Origin: Enterobacter chuandaensis
Lineage (GTDB): Bacteria > Pseudomonadota > Gammaproteobacteria > Enterobacterales > Enterobacteriaceae
Reading direction: 5' to 3'
DNA: 64,000 nt
Assembly: GCF_003594915.1 (NCBI RefSeq)
Contig: NZ_QZCS01000004.1
Span: forward strand, 124,001-188,000
Of the stretch, positions 25,580 to 35,941 are shown piece after piece. Numbering within the stretch: position 1 is the stretch's first letter; each line of letters begins with the position of its first letter. A program made the translations under genes and the position numbers. Under the pieces are notes generated by a model, which was not told where the DNA came from, did not search any database, and worked only from the letters and a program-made list of their open reading frames with translations.

Positions 25580-26968
25580 ATGAAATATTCATCTGCTACA
25601 CATGCCCTGTCCGTTAACCCGGCAACGGGCGAAACGCTCGCTGCGTATCCGTGGGCGACGCCGCAAGAGGTTGAACGTGCCATCGCGCTGGCTGATGCGG
25701 GCTTTCGTCAGTGGCGGCGCGAAAGCGTTGCCCACCGGGCGCAGAAGCTGCGCGATCTCGGCGCTGCGCTGCGCGGTCGTGCGGAAGAGATGGCCCGGAT
25801 GATGTCCCTGGAGATGGGTAAACCCATTCTTCAGGCACGGGCTGAGGTCGCTAAATCTGCCGGACTGTGCGACTGGTATGCGGAGCATGGCCCGGCGATG
25901 TTGAATGCTGAACCCACGCAGGTTGAGAATCACAATGCGGTCATAGAGTATCGTCCGCTGGGGCCGATTCTGGCAGTCATGCCGTGGAACTTCCCGCTCT
26001 GGCAGGTGCTGCGCGGCGCGGTGCCAATTCTGCTGGCGGGCAACAGCTATCTGCTTAAACACGCCCCCAACGTGCTCGGCTCGGCGGAACTTATCGCGCA
26101 GATTTTTGCGGATGCCGGTCTTCCTGAAGGTGTTTTCGGATGGGTGAACGCCACCAATGATGGCGTAAGCCAGGCGATTAACGATCGCCGCATTGCGGCC
26201 GTGACCGTCACCGGCAGCGTGCGTGCCGGGGCCGCTATTGGCGCGCAGGCCGGGGCGGCACTGAAAAAATGCGTGCTTGAGCTGGGTGGCTCCGACCCGT
26301 TCATCGTTCTCAACGATGCCGACCTGGATCTTGCCGTGAAGGCGGCGGTTGCGGGGCGCTACCAGAACACCGGACAGGTGTGCGCGGCGGCCAAACGCTT
26401 CATTGTAGAAGAGGGTATTGCAGATACCTTTACCCGACGCTTTGTTGACGCCGTCGCCGCGTTGAAGATGGGCGCGCCCGATAAAGAAGAGAACTACCTT
26501 GGCCCGATGGCGCGTTATGACCTGCGCGATGAACTGCATCAGCAGGTACAGGCGAGCCTGGCAGAAGGGGCAACGCTGCTGCTGGGCGGAGAGAAAATCA
26601 GCGGTGAGGGGAATTATTACGCACCAACCGTGCTGGCAAACGTCACTCCGTCGATGACGGCCTTCCGTCAGGAGCTGTTTGGTCCGGTCGCGGCCATTAC
26701 CGTTGCGAAAGACGCGGCGCACGCCCTGACGCTTGCCAACGACAGCGACTTTGGCCTCTCCGCCACCGTTTTTACCGCTGACGCAGCGCTTGCGGATAAA
26801 TTCTCTCGCGAACTGGAGTGCGGTGGGGTGTTTATTAATGGCTATAGCGCCAGCGACGCGCGCGTGGCCTTTGGTGGCGTGAAGAAAAGCGGCTTTGGCC
26901 GCGAGCTTTCCCATTTTGGTTTGCACGAGTTCTGTAATGTGCAGACGGTCTGGAAGGATCGCGTGTAA
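25580..26968 (+). CDS. sad: Succinate semialdehyde dehydrogenase Sad (YneI)
   Basis: 462-residue NAD(P)-dependent aldehyde dehydrogenase, the same length as E. coli Sad. Catalytic Cys268 (NTGQVCAAAKRF) and general base Glu234 (LELGGSDP) are present. It oxidises succinate semialdehyde to succinate in putrescine/GABA catabolism. ATG at 25580 follows GGAG. Divergent ptrR is the likely regulator. In E. coli the next gene is glsB; here a chemoreceptor gene lies between. Confidence 0.92.
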   Translation: MKYSSATHALSVNPATGETLAAYPWATPQEVERAIALADAGFRQWRRESVAHRAQKLRDLGAALRGRAEEMARMMSLEMGKPILQARAEVAKSAGLCDWYAEHGPAMLNAEPTQVENHNAVIEYRPLGPILAVMPWNFPLWQVLRGAVPILLAGNSYLLKHAPNVLGSAELIAQIFADAGLPEGVFGWVNATNDGVSQAINDRRIAAVTVTGSVRAGAAIGAQAGAALKKCVLELGGSDPFIVLNDADLDLAVKAAVAGRYQNTGQVCAAAKRFIVEEGIADTFTRRFVDAVAALKMGAPDKEENYLGPMARYDLRDELHQQVQASLAEGATLLLGGEKISGEGNYYAPTVLANVTPSMTAFRQELFGPVAAITVAKDAAHALTLANDSDFGLSATVFTADAALADKFSRELECGGVFINGYSASDARVAFGGVKKSGFGRELSHFGLHEFCNVQTVWKDRV

Positions 26969-26974
26969 TTTATT

Positions 26975-26995
26975 CGGCCCTCATCACGAGGGCCG
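26975..26995. terminator. Hairpin after sad, possible terminator
   Basis: CGGCCCTC-atcac-GAGGGCCG perfect stem just after the sad stop, but no adjacent T run, so termination strength is uncertain. Confidence 0.45.
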
Positions 26996-27075
26996 CTGTC
27001 ATTTATCTGCAATGGTTCTGTCATTTTCGTTTCGTAGACTCGCACGCGTCTAACGTCTTGTTACTGAAGAAAATT

Positions 27076-28665
27076 ATGAACCTAACGCAAATTTTTCGTC
27101 GTATTGCGCAGCGTCTTATCCCGCGTCAGTTTGGCCTGTTGACGGGTATCTTTTGTATTATTGGCCTTTTCTCCGCGCTGCAGCTCTCCTCATCCTTTCT
27201 GCTGAACGCCTCCCTGAAGGAAGCTCAGCGCAACGAACAGCAAAATCTTCTGGCGTATCAGCAGCAGAGCAAGCTGGATCTGGCGCGCGTCTCCCTGCTG
27301 GCGGCGAGCGATCTGCTCAACCGCTCCGGCGTCTGGTTTATGCAGGATAAAGAGACCGGCTCGGAAGGAAGCTGGCACAGCCTGATGGACGACGCGCAAA
27401 AGTCGCTGGCGGTGTCTCAGCAGGCGTGGAAGGCCTGGATGGCGCTCAGTCCGCCAAAAGATGAGGCGCTGGTGAACAGCTATCAGCTTTTCTACGATGC
27501 CATTAAAGAGCAATCCGAGGCGCTTGTCAGGACCAACTCGATTGATGCCTTTTTTGCCGTACCGGCGCAGGCGTTTCAGACCGATTTTAACGACAACTAC
27601 GCGCGCTATCAGCAGGCCAGCGAGAAGCAGGCGATGCAGGGGCGTCAGACCTTAATGGCGCAGCTTTCCGATCTGCAAACGTTGTTCCTGCTGGCGCCGG
27701 TGCTGTTGCTCGCCATCGCCGTTGCCGTCTGGTTCGGCATGTCCAGGTGGGTGATTACGCCGCTGCGTCGGCTTATTGCGCACATCAACCAGCTGGCCGC
27801 CGGAGATCTCTCCGGCACACCGCCCGATGTTATGCGCTTTAACCGGGAGACCGGGCAGCTTAGCGACAGCATTGCGACCATGCAGCACGGCCTGCAGCAG
27901 CTGGTGACGCAGGTCAGCCATGCAACGACGGCGATGGTTGAGAATATTGGTTCCCTGGCGCAGGGAAACCAGAAGCTGTACCAGCAGTCGGCTCGTCAGG
28001 CAAAAGAGCTGGAAGAGGTTACGGCACACATCGCGTCGCTGGAAAACCATGTGGAAGGGAATACCGGCTATGCCAGGCTCGCCAGCTCGCGGGCGGATGA
28101 AGCGCGTCAGGCCGCGGTAGGGGGGGACAAGATGATGTCGACCGTGAATGCCTCCATGCAGGCGATCGTCGAGTGATCGTCCGAGATGCGCGGGATCGTG
28201 GCGATGATCGACAGCGTGGCGTTTCAGACCAACATTCTGGCGCTGAATGCCGCCATCGAGGCCGCCCATGCCGGAAACCAGGGACGCGGGTTTGCCGTCG
28301 TCGCCCGCGAAGTGGGCCTGCTTGCCCGAAAGAGCAGCCACTCCACGCAGACTATTCAGGCGCTGATTAATCGCTCCGTGCAGGGTATCGAAGACGGTTC
28401 CCGCGCCGTGAACCTGATGGAAGAGAATCTGCAGCAGGTCACCGGTCTGGTGGGTAATTTAAGCAGCCTTCTGAATGAGATCTCAACCGCCACGCTCAGC
28501 CAGGGGGAGAGTATTCATCAGATGACGCACCAGCTTCAGGCGCTGAATCAGGTCTCCCGCCAGACGGATTTGCTGGTCGCTGACGCCTCAGAGGCCTCAG
28601 AACGTCTGCAAAAGCAGTCCGATCTTTTATTGCAGGCCGTTTCGCGTTTTCGTCTTAGCGCCTGA
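27076..28665 (+). pseudogene. Methyl-accepting chemotaxis protein, interrupted by an in-frame opal codon
   Basis: 529-residue chemoreceptor if read through: TM1 (about 25-47), a periplasmic helical-bundle sensor domain, TM2 (about 205-225), HAMP, then the signalling domain with the hairpin tip [20 protein letters not shown]. Codon 367 (28174-28176) is TGA where a Ser codon such as TCA would fit (VE*SSEMRG). Both flanking parts stay in one frame. The truncated product keeps sensor and HAMP but lacks the CheA/CheW-binding tip, so it should not signal. No C-terminal NWETF tether. It lies between sad and glsB. Confidence 0.85.
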
Positions 28666-28727
28666 CGCAATACATAAGCCTCTGTTATACTCGCAGCCCG
28701 TTTTAGCCTGAGGGCAAGGAGCAAAGT

Positions 28728-29654
28728 GTGGCTGCGGTCATCCATAATGAGATGCTGGACGAGATTCTGGCACAGGTTCGTCCGTTAATTGGAAAGGGGA
28801 AGGTTGCCGACTATATTCCGGCCCTTGCCTCGGTCAGCGGGAATAAGCTGGGTATTGCTATCTGTACCATTGACGGACAACGATACCAGGCAGGTGATGC
28901 AACGGAGCGTTTTTCCATTCAGTCCATTTCTAAAGTGCTGAGTCTGGTCGCGGCGATGCGTCAGTATGAGGAAGAAGAGATCTGGCAGCGCGTGGGGAAA
29001 GATCCGTCCGGCCAGCCTTTTAACTCACTGCTTCAGCTCGAAATCGAACAGGGTAAGCCGCGTAACCCCTTTATCAACGCCGGGGCGCTGGTGGTTTGCG
29101 ATATGCTGCAAAGCCGCCTCAGCGCACCGCGTCAGCGAATGCTTGAGATTGTCCGCCAGCTCTCGGGTGTGGACGATATTGCCTACGATCCGGTCGTGGC
29201 GCGCTCTGAGTTTGAGCACTCGGCCCGCAATGCGGCCATCGCCTGGCTGATGAAATCCTTCGGCAATTTCCACAACGACGTGGCGACCGTGCTGCAAAAC
29301 TATTTCCATTACTGCGCCCTGAAAATGAGCTGCGTCGAACTGGCCCAGACGTTCCTGTTCCTTGCGCACCAGGGGCACGCACCGCATCTCGATCAGGAGG
29401 TGGTTTCCCCTTTGCAGGCACGTCAGGTCAATGCCCTGATGGCAACCAGCGGGATGTATCAAAATGCCGGGGAGTTTGCCTGGCGCGTCGGGCTTCCGGC
29501 TAAATCCGGCGTTGGCGGCGGAGTGGTGGCGATTGTGCCGCATGAAATGGCAATTGCCGTCTGGAGCCCGGAACTGGATGAAACCGGGAATTCGCTTGCC
29601 GGCGTGGCGGTTCTGGAGAAACTGACCCAACGGCTGGGACGTTCCGTATACTGA
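28728..29654 (+). CDS. glsB: Glutaminase GlsB (YneH)
   Basis: 308-residue glutaminase converting glutamine to glutamate and ammonia, the same length as E. coli GlsB. The beta-lactamase-like Ser-x-x-Lys dyad is Ser66/Lys69 (SIQSISKV). Other conserved parts: [27 protein letters not shown] and [14 protein letters not shown] start after GGGCAAGGAG. The stop overlaps yneG (TGATG). Confidence 0.93.
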   Translation: MAAVIHNEMLDEILAQVRPLIGKGKVADYIPALASVSGNKLGIAICTIDGQRYQAGDATERFSIQSISKVLSLVAAMRQYEEEEIWQRVGKDPSGQPFNSLLQLEIEQGKPRNPFINAGALVVCDMLQSRLSAPRQRMLEIVRQLSGVDDIAYDPVVARSEFEHSARNAAIAWLMKSFGNFHNDVATVLQNYFHYCALKMSCVELAQTFLFLAHQGHAPHLDQEVVSPLQARQVNALMATSGMYQNAGEFAWRVGLPAKSGVGGGVVAIVPHEMAIAVWSPELDETGNSLAGVAVLEKLTQRLGRSVY

Positions 29655-30016
29655 TGTCTGATCTGGGTCCCCTCTTTTCCCGTCTGGCGCGATCGCCATT
29701 TCGCTCGCGCTTCCGCTTAGGCAATAAAGAACGGCAATACTGCTGGGACAAAGGCCCCGAAACCATTGACCAGCATGCCGCGGATTTTGTCGCTAAGCGT
29801 CTTGCCCCCGCGCACCCCGCAAACGATGGCAAACAGACGCCCATGCGCGGCCATCCGGTGTTTATCGCCCAGCATGCCACCGCCACCTGCTGCCGGGGCT
29901 GTCTGGCAAAATGGCATCACATTCCGCAGGGCGTTCAGCTTACCGCGCAGCAACAGCAGTATATCGTCAGCGTGATCCACCACTGGCTGGTGATACATAT
30001 GAACGCCCAAATTTGA
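29654..30016 (+). CDS. yneG: YneG, DUF4186 protein
   Basis: 120-residue cytoplasmic protein of the DUF4186 family, equivalent to E. coli YneG. Conserved HPVFIAQHATATCCRGCLAKWHHIP suggests a metal site formed by His and Cys (C-C-x-x-C and H-H). Function is unknown. It is translationally coupled to glsB. Confidence 0.88.
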   Translation: MSDLGPLFSRLARSPFRSRFRLGNKERQYCWDKGPETIDQHAADFVAKRLAPAHPANDGKQTPMRGHPVFIAQHATATCCRGCLAKWHHIPQGVQLTAQQQQYIVSVIHHWLVIHMNAQI

Positions 30017-30123
30017 CGAGTTATGATCCTGTAGTAATTGTGTTATAGATGCAGGTTAAGTGAGTCCCGATCGTGCTGACGACCGCAATAATTGCCATAA
30101 GCTTCCATATGGAATGATATTTT

Positions 30124-31572
30124 ATGCGTCCTGCTCTTACCGCCTTCAGGTTGTTCCAACCCGATACGCCGCTGCGTAATGCCTCGGCAATCTTTATTCT
30201 GACGACGCTGTTTTATTTTGTGGGGGCGGAATTACGGCTGGTCGAGGCGTTATCGCTGTTCTGGCCGCTGAATGGCGTGATGGCGGGGATTTTTGCCCGC
30301 TATGTTTACCTGAATCGGCTGCATTACTACGCGGTGTCCTATGTCGCAATGCTGATGTACGACGCGGTAACAACGAGCTGGGGAATGGCCTCAGTGACGA
30401 TCAACCTTTCTAACATGATCTTTATCGTCGTTGTCGCCGTGCTGGTGCAGCGCGACAGGCGGCTGATGAAGAAAACGCCCGATCCACTTAATGCGCTACG
30501 CCTGTTTAACTATTGCCTGATTGCCGCGCTGCTTTGTGCCTTGCTCGGCGCGGTGGGGTCGGTTGGTATTGACAGCCACACGTTCTGGCCGCTGTTTGCC
30601 GACTGGTTTAGCGAACAGTTCTCGACCGGTGTGCTCGTGGTGCCATGTATGCTTACGTTACGTATGCCCGCGCGTGAACTCAGGCTGCGTCTGGAGCAGT
30701 TGCTGCCGGTCATCGCGCTGATTATTTCGGTGTTCGCGTCGGTGGTGATAGGCGGCGCGGGGAGTCTGGCATTCCCGCTGCCTGCGCTTATCTGGTGTGC
30801 GGTACGGTACGCTTTACCAACGACCTGCGTGCTGACGTTTATGACGGGGGCGACTGAAATCATTCTGGTCGCCAATTCCATTATCAATATTGCCGTGGCG
30901 ACGCCACTGTCGACCCCAATGATGTTCTCCGCCAGGCTCGGCATTGCCACCATGGCGATCTGCCCGATAATGGTATCCGTCAGCATGGCGGCGATTAATT
31001 CCCTGATCCGCCAGGTTTCCCTGCGGGCGGATTATGACTTTCTGACGCAGGTTTACTCGCGTTCGGGGCTTTACGAGGCGCTGAAACGCGAAGAGACGCA
31101 CCGCCATTCGCGTTTTCTGACCGTGATGCTGCTGGATATTGATTACTTTAAAAGCATCAATGATAACTACGGCCACGAGTGCGGGGACCGCGTGCTGGCC
31201 TCGTTTGCCCGTCAGGTTCAGCGAGTTGTTGGCGAAGACGGGATGGTGGCGCGGATGGGCGGGGAAGAGTTTGCCGTGGTCGTGAACTCCGGCGACGCAC
31301 AGCATGGTTTTGAGCTGGCTGAACGCATCAGAACTACCGTCGCTAAACATCCTTTCACCTGGCGTCAGCAAACGCTTTCCCTGACGGTCAGTATTGGCCT
31401 GGGAAGTGGAAAATCTGAGTCATGGCGGCTGACCGAGGTCTTTAACAAGCTCATGGCCGAAGCGGACGATAACCTTTATCGTTCAAAAAAAGCGGGCCGA
31501 AATCTTACCAGTGCCCGGGGACCGGACGAACACGTTACGGTCGCTACCGGAAGCGAAACCGAACTGCGTTAA
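30124..31572 (+). CDS. dgcF: Membrane diguanylate cyclase DgcF (YneF)
   Basis: 482 residues: an N-terminal membrane domain of about eight helices (MASE1-like, 20-300) and a C-terminal GGDEF domain with GGEEF at 379-383. It synthesises cyclic di-GMP from two GTP. No RxxD inhibitory site is seen five residues before the motif (VGED instead). Sequence and position match E. coli yneF. Confidence 0.9.
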   Translation: MRPALTAFRLFQPDTPLRNASAIFILTTLFYFVGAELRLVEALSLFWPLNGVMAGIFARYVYLNRLHYYAVSYVAMLMYDAVTTSWGMASVTINLSNMIFIVVVAVLVQRDRRLMKKTPDPLNALRLFNYCLIAALLCALLGAVGSVGIDSHTFWPLFADWFSEQFSTGVLVVPCMLTLRMPARELRLRLEQLLPVIALIISVFASVVIGGAGSLAFPLPALIWCAVRYALPTTCVLTFMTGATEIILVANSIINIAVATPLSTPMMFSARLGIATMAICPIMVSVSMAAINSLIRQVSLRADYDFLTQVYSRSGLYEALKREETHRHSRFLTVMLLDIDYFKSINDNYGHECGDRVLASFARQVQRVVGEDGMVARMGGEEFAVVVNSGDAQHGFELAERIRTTVAKHPFTWRQQTLSLTVSIGLGSGKSESWRLTEVFNKLMAEADDNLYRSKKAGRNLTSARGPDEHVTVATGSETELR

Positions 31573-31682
31573 TCGTCATAAGGCATTGACGAGAATAATA
31601 AGCGGCATAACAGGATGTTGGCACACTGACAATGTCTCTGTTTAAGCTACGCTTTGAGTAACGCTTTACGTCAGGAGACATT

Positions 31683-32648
31683 ATGAAAGCACCTGCAACC
31701 CCTGAAAATGAAACGGAACGTCTGAACTCGCTGCGCGAATCGGGTCTGCTTGATATTGACAGTTCCCCCGCGTTTGACCGCTTAACGCGTCTGGCAAAAC
31801 GTTTTTTCCAGGTACCGCTGGCGATGGTCAATCTCATTGATGAGCATTCGCTGATCGTTAAGTCGGCTGATGGCCAGGCGCCAGATTCCGTTCCACGCCA
31901 TATTTCATTCTGTGGCCATACCATTCTCAGCGAGGCACCGCTGGTGGTGGGGGATATGCTGCAGGACGATCGCTTTGCGGATAATCCGCTGGTGGCCGGT
32001 GAGCCGCGCGTGCGGTTTTACGCGGGTTTCCCGCTGCGCTTACGTAACGGCGCAAGCGTCGGATCGCTCTGCCTGATTGACTACGCCCCCAGGGAGTTTT
32101 CAGCCGCCGATCTTGCCGTGCTGGGCGACCTGGGCGCGCTGGCTGAGGATGAGTTTGCCGCAGTCAGCGCGGCAACCACCGATGAATTGACCGGGTTATT
32201 CAACCGACGGGGCTTTAATCAGTTCGTTCGGTTCACGCTTTCCATCGCCCGACGCCGTGCCGAGCCGTTGACCCTCGGCTGGCTGGATCTGGATCGTTTT
32301 AAAGAGATTAACGATCGCTACGGACATGAAGAAGGTGACAAGGCGCTGAAAGTGATGGCGCAGCTGATGCGCACCTCTTTCCGCGAAGCGGATCTGCTGG
32401 TCCGTTTTGGTGGCGATGAGTTTGCCGTGCTGTTTGCCGATACCGATGAAAAGGGCGCGTGGATTGCCATGCAGTATCTTACCGAGCAGGTCGAAAACTA
32501 TAACGCGCGCAAGCTGCACCCCTGGTCGCTTCATTTCTCATGGGGGCTGAGCGAATTCGATCATAACGGCAATGACCTGCAGCAGTGGCTCAAAGACGCC
32601 GACGAAAAGATGTATGCCATGAAGCAGCAGCGGTCGCGCGCCCGGTGA
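31683..32648 (+). CDS. GAF-GGDEF diguanylate cyclase
   Basis: 321-residue cytoplasmic protein: a GAF sensor domain (about 30-160, with SFCGHTI and FYAGFPLR) and a GGDEF domain with GGDEF at 243-247. An RxxD product-inhibition site is present (Arg234, Asp237), so feedback control by c-di-GMP is expected, unlike its neighbour dgcF. The GAF ligand is unknown. Confidence 0.88.
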   Translation: MKAPATPENETERLNSLRESGLLDIDSSPAFDRLTRLAKRFFQVPLAMVNLIDEHSLIVKSADGQAPDSVPRHISFCGHTILSEAPLVVGDMLQDDRFADNPLVAGEPRVRFYAGFPLRLRNGASVGSLCLIDYAPREFSAADLAVLGDLGALAEDEFAAVSAATTDELTGLFNRRGFNQFVRFTLSIARRRAEPLTLGWLDLDRFKEINDRYGHEEGDKALKVMAQLMRTSFREADLLVRFGGDEFAVLFADTDEKGAWIAMQYLTEQVENYNARKLHPWSLHFSWGLSEFDHNGNDLQQWLKDADEKMYAMKQQRSRAR

Positions 32649-32730
32649 CATAATTAAAGCGTATGACCGAACCGTTTGCGTTAAAAAAATGTTAAATGCA
32701 AAGTGTGGGTATTCAACGTAAGGAAAAGAA

Positions 32731-33258
32731 ATGAATACCTCACTGCAAATCAAAAACCTCACCCGGGACGATATTCTCACCCATCTTGATGCGCTGGCCG
32801 GGATCCTTGAAAACTGCGTCAAGGGCGGCGCGTCGGTCAGTTTCATGTTGCCATTTAGCCTCGCTAAGGCGCGCGCTTTCTGGTGCGGCATCGCTGAAAG
32901 CGTAGGGCGGAATAAACGCGTTGTGCTTGCCAGTATTGATCCACTGCTGGGCGTGATGGGTACGGTGCAGCTGATTACCGACCAGCCGGAAAACCAGCCG
33001 CATCGTGCAGATGTGGCGAAGCTTCTTGTGCATGAAAATGCACGTCGTAAAGGCGCCGCAATGGCGCTGATGGAAGCGCTTGAAGCTGAGGCCCGGGCCA
33101 GGAACATTTCGGTTCTGGTTCTCGATACTTCCACCGGTAGCGGGGCTGAAACTTTTTACCAGCGGGCTGGCTGGCAAAAAGTGGGTGAGATCCCACGCTA
33201 TGCCCTGATGCCGGACGGTGCGATGACGGCCACCTCCGTGTTCTATAAATTCTTATAA
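32731..33258 (+). CDS. GNAT N-acetyltransferase
   Basis: 175-residue GNAT protein; acetyl-CoA motif VAKLLVHENARRKGAAMALM near residue 95 and C-terminal FYQRAGWQKVGEIPRYALMPDG, as in small-molecule acetyltransferases of the antibiotic-tolerance type. Substrate is unknown. AAGGAAAAG before the ATG. Confidence 0.83.
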   Translation: MNTSLQIKNLTRDDILTHLDALAGILENCVKGGASVSFMLPFSLAKARAFWCGIAESVGRNKRVVLASIDPLLGVMGTVQLITDQPENQPHRADVAKLLVHENARRKGAAMALMEALEAEARARNISVLVLDTSTGSGAETFYQRAGWQKVGEIPRYALMPDGAMTATSVFYKFL

Positions 33259-33314
33259 ATATTTTCACAACCACGCAATGGATTGATCGAAACAGGGTTC
33301 CTGGTCGTAAAGTT

Positions 33315-33334
33315 TTGGTAAGTTATCGTACCAA
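33315..33334. promoter_or_regulatory. Inverted repeat upstream of uxaB (possible ExuR/UxuR-type operator)
   Basis: TTGGTA-AGTTATCG-TACCAA, arms identical to the half-sites of the TTGGTATACCAA operators of hexuronate regulators but with an 8-bp spacer. It lies 41 bp before uxaB. The split spacing weakens the call. Confidence 0.35.
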
Positions 33335-33374
33335 TCTTATCAGGCTGTATGACTAATCATAAAAGGAACCCATT

Positions 33375-34826
33375 GTGAACACGCTCAACCGTCGTGATTT
33401 CCCCGGTGCGCAGTATCCCGACCGCATCATTCAGTTTGGTGAAGGCAATTTCCTGCGTGCGTTTGTCGACTGGCAAATTGACCTGTTAAACGAACATACC
33501 GATCTCAATGCCGGCGTGGTTATCGTTCGACCTATTCAAAGTGATTTCCCGCCGTCGCTGAGTACCCAGGATGGTCTTTATACCACCATCATTCGCGGCC
33601 TGAACGAGCAGGGCGAGGCGGTGAGCGAGAGCCGCGTCATCCGCTCCGTTAACCGGGAGATTAGCGTCTACAGCCAGTATGATGCGTTCCTGAAACTGGC
33701 TCACAACACAGATATGCGCTTTGTATTCTCGAACACGACCGAAGCAGGGATCGGCTATCACGCGGGGGATAAGTTCGAAGATGCCCCGGCTGTGAGCTAT
33801 CCGGCGAAACTGACGCGCCTGCTGTTTGAGCGTTTTAGCCACTTCAACGGTGCGCCGGACAAGGGCTGGATAATCATCCCCTGTGAGCTTATCGACTACA
33901 ACGGTGATGCGCTGCGTGAACTCGTCCTGCGTTATGCTCGCGAGTGGGCGCTACCTGCTGTTTTTATCCAGTGGCTTAACGAGGCAAACCACTTCTGCTC
34001 AACGCTGGTTGACCGTATCGTGACAGGTTACCCGCGCGACGAAGTGGACACGCTTGAGGCTGAGCTGGGCTATCACGACGGTTTCCTGGACACGGCTGAA
34101 CATTTCTATCTGTTTGTGATTCAGGGGCCAGCCTCACTTGCTCATGAACTGCGCCTGGATAAGTACCCGTTAAACGTGCTGATTGTCGACGACATCAAGC
34201 CTTATAAAGAGCGCAAAGTTGCCATTCTCAACGGTGCGCACACGGCTCTGGTGCCGGTGGCCTATCAGGCCGGGCTGGATACCGTAGGCGAGGCGATGAA
34301 CGATGAAGACGTATGCGCCTTCGTCGAAAAAGCGATTTATGAAGAAATTATTCCGGTTCTCGATTTGCCGCGTGACGAGCTGGAATCTTTCGCCAGTGCG
34401 GTTACCGGGCGTTTTCGTAACCCTTACATCAGACACCAGCTGCTTTCCATTGCGCTCAACGGCATGACTAAGTACCGCACGCGTATTCTGCCGCAGCTGC
34501 TGGCAGGGCAGCAGGCAACAGGTCAACTGCCAGCGCGTCTGACGTTTGCGTTAGCAGCACTGATCGCGTTTTATCGCGCGGAGCGTAACGGAGATAACTA
34601 CCCGGTGCAGGATGATGCGTTCTGGCTGGAACGTTATCAACAGCTCTGGGCCCGGCATCGAGACCAGCAGTTGAGTACCCATGACCTGGTGCAGTCGGTA
34701 CTGAGCGTGCGCGAGCACTGGGAACAGGATCTGACGCAGGTGAATGGTCTGGTTGACCAGGTGACGCGGGATCTTGATACCATTCTGCTAAAGGGGATGC
34801 GCGCAGCGGTCAAACCGCTTTGCTGA
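33375..34826 (+). CDS. uxaB: Tagaturonate reductase UxaB (altronate oxidoreductase)
   Basis: 483-residue polyol/mannitol-type long-chain dehydrogenase, the same length as E. coli UxaB. It reduces D-tagaturonate to D-altronate with NADH in galacturonate degradation. N-terminal cofactor segment [19 protein letters not shown] and catalytic-domain motifs (KLNGAHT-like [12 protein letters not shown]) are visible. The gene is monocistronic with a strong terminator. Other galacturonate genes are not in the window. Confidence 0.93.
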   Translation: MNTLNRRDFPGAQYPDRIIQFGEGNFLRAFVDWQIDLLNEHTDLNAGVVIVRPIQSDFPPSLSTQDGLYTTIIRGLNEQGEAVSESRVIRSVNREISVYSQYDAFLKLAHNTDMRFVFSNTTEAGIGYHAGDKFEDAPAVSYPAKLTRLLFERFSHFNGAPDKGWIIIPCELIDYNGDALRELVLRYAREWALPAVFIQWLNEANHFCSTLVDRIVTGYPRDEVDTLEAELGYHDGFLDTAEHFYLFVIQGPASLAHELRLDKYPLNVLIVDDIKPYKERKVAILNGAHTALVPVAYQAGLDTVGEAMNDEDVCAFVEKAIYEEIIPVLDLPRDELESFASAVTGRFRNPYIRHQLLSIALNGMTKYRTRILPQLLAGQQATGQLPARLTFALAALIAFYRAERNGDNYPVQDDAFWLERYQQLWARHRDQQLSTHDLVQSVLSVREHWEQDLTQVNGLVDQVTRDLDTILLKGMRAAVKPLC

Positions 34827-34833
34827 TAACGTG

Positions 34834-34853
34834 ACCCGGCTTCGGCCGGGTTT
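34834..34853 (+). terminator. Rho-independent terminator of uxaB
   Basis: ACCCGGC-TTCG-GCCGGGT stem with a stable UUCG tetraloop and a short T run. Confidence 0.8.
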
Positions 34854-34970
34854 AAATACAACCTCATTAGTTACAACATACTATCCCCTTTACTCTTTAA
34901 AAATCCATGCAGCACCGTGCGCTTTTCGCTATTCAGGTGAGAAAATGCAATGTCCCGTTAACAAGCTTGC

Positions 34971-34992
34971 AACTGTGAGGGGGATCACGTTT
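34971..34992. promoter_or_regulatory. Candidate CRP site upstream of yneE
   Basis: TGTGA-GGGGGA-TCACG matches the CRP core TGTGA-N6-TCACA at 9 of 10 bases, flanked by AAC and TTT as in strong sites. It lies 35 bp upstream of the yneE start. Confidence 0.45.
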
Positions 34993-35026
34993 AATAGCCA
35001 CGCTCTTTTCTTGCCTGAAACTCACT

Positions 35027-35941
35027 ATGATTGTTCGTCCTAAACAGCACTGGCTACAACTGATTTTTGTCTGGCACGGTTCGGTACTTCCCAAGATTTA
35101 CACCCGACTGCTGCTCAACTTCCTGCTTTCTATTGCCGTTATCCTGATGCTGCCGTGGTATACCTCGCTGGGCATCAAATTTACCGTGGCACCATTTAGC
35201 ATTCTCGGCGTGGCGATCGCGATCTTTCTGGGTTTCAGAAACAATGCCTGTTATTCACGCTACGTTGAGGCTCGCCAGCTGTGGGGGCAACTGATGATAG
35301 CGGCACGCTCGCTGTTTCGCGAGGTAAAAAACACCTTGCCTGACGATAAGCACCTGGGCGAGTTTGTCCGCCTGCAGATCGCCTTTGCTCACTGCCTGCG
35401 CATGACTCTGCGCCGGGACACCCGCGCCGATCGGCTGGCGCCTTATCTCACTCCTGATGATTTACGCAAAGTGATGGATGCCAACTCGCCGGCGAACCGT
35501 ATTTTACTGATCATGGGGGAGTGGCTGGCCGTGCGGCGGCGTAACGGACAGCTTTCGGACATCCTGTTCCACAGCCTGAACAACCGTCTGAACGATATGT
35601 CCATCGTCCTTTCCGGCTGTGAACGTATTGCGACAACGCCCGTACCGTTTGCCTATACGCTGATTTTGCACCGCACGGTGTATCTCTTCTGCATCATGCT
35701 GCCGTTCGCGCTGGTCGTTGACCTGCACTATATGACGCCGTTCGTCTCAGCCCTGATCTCTTACACCTTTATCTCGCTGGACACCCTGGCGGAAGAGCTG
35801 GAAGACCCGTTTGGGACAGAAGATAACGACCTGCCGCTGGACGCCATCTGCAACATGATGGAACGCGATCTGCTGCAGATGAACGATGAAGAGAACATTC
35901 CCGAAAGAATGATGCCGGATAAGTATTATCAGCTGACCTGA
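35027..35941 (+). CDS. yneE: YneE, bestrophin-family membrane protein
   Basis: 304-residue protein of the bestrophin/UPF0187 family, the same length as E. coli YneE. Four hydrophobic segments and the conserved FRNNACYSRYVEARQLWGQL and DDLPLDAICNMMERDL regions are present. Prokaryotic bestrophins form pentameric ion channels. Position after uxaB matches E. coli. Its 3' end overlaps the convergent GNAT gene by 13 bp. Confidence 0.9.
   Translation: MIVRPKQHWLQLIFVWHGSVLPKIYTRLLLNFLLSIAVILMLPWYTSLGIKFTVAPFSILGVAIAIFLGFRNNACYSRYVEARQLWGQLMIAARSLFREVKNTLPDDKHLGEFVRLQIAFAHCLRMTLRRDTRADRLAPYLTPDDLRKVMDANSPANRILLIMGEWLAVRRRNGQLSDILFHSLNNRLNDMSIVLSGCERIATTPVPFAYTLILHRTVYLFCIMLPFALVVDLHYMTPFVSALISYTFISLDTLAEELEDPFGTEDNDLPLDAICNMMERDLLQMNDEENIPERMMPDKYYQLT

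Noticed and set aside
25589..26926. 445-codon open frame opposite sad
   Set aside because: Shadow of a conserved dehydrogenase; composition is unlike a real protein.
28174..28176. TGA in the chemoreceptor as a selenocysteine codon
   Set aside because: No SECIS-like hairpin seen right after it, and chemoreceptors are not selenoproteins; position is in a coiled coil where Ser fits.
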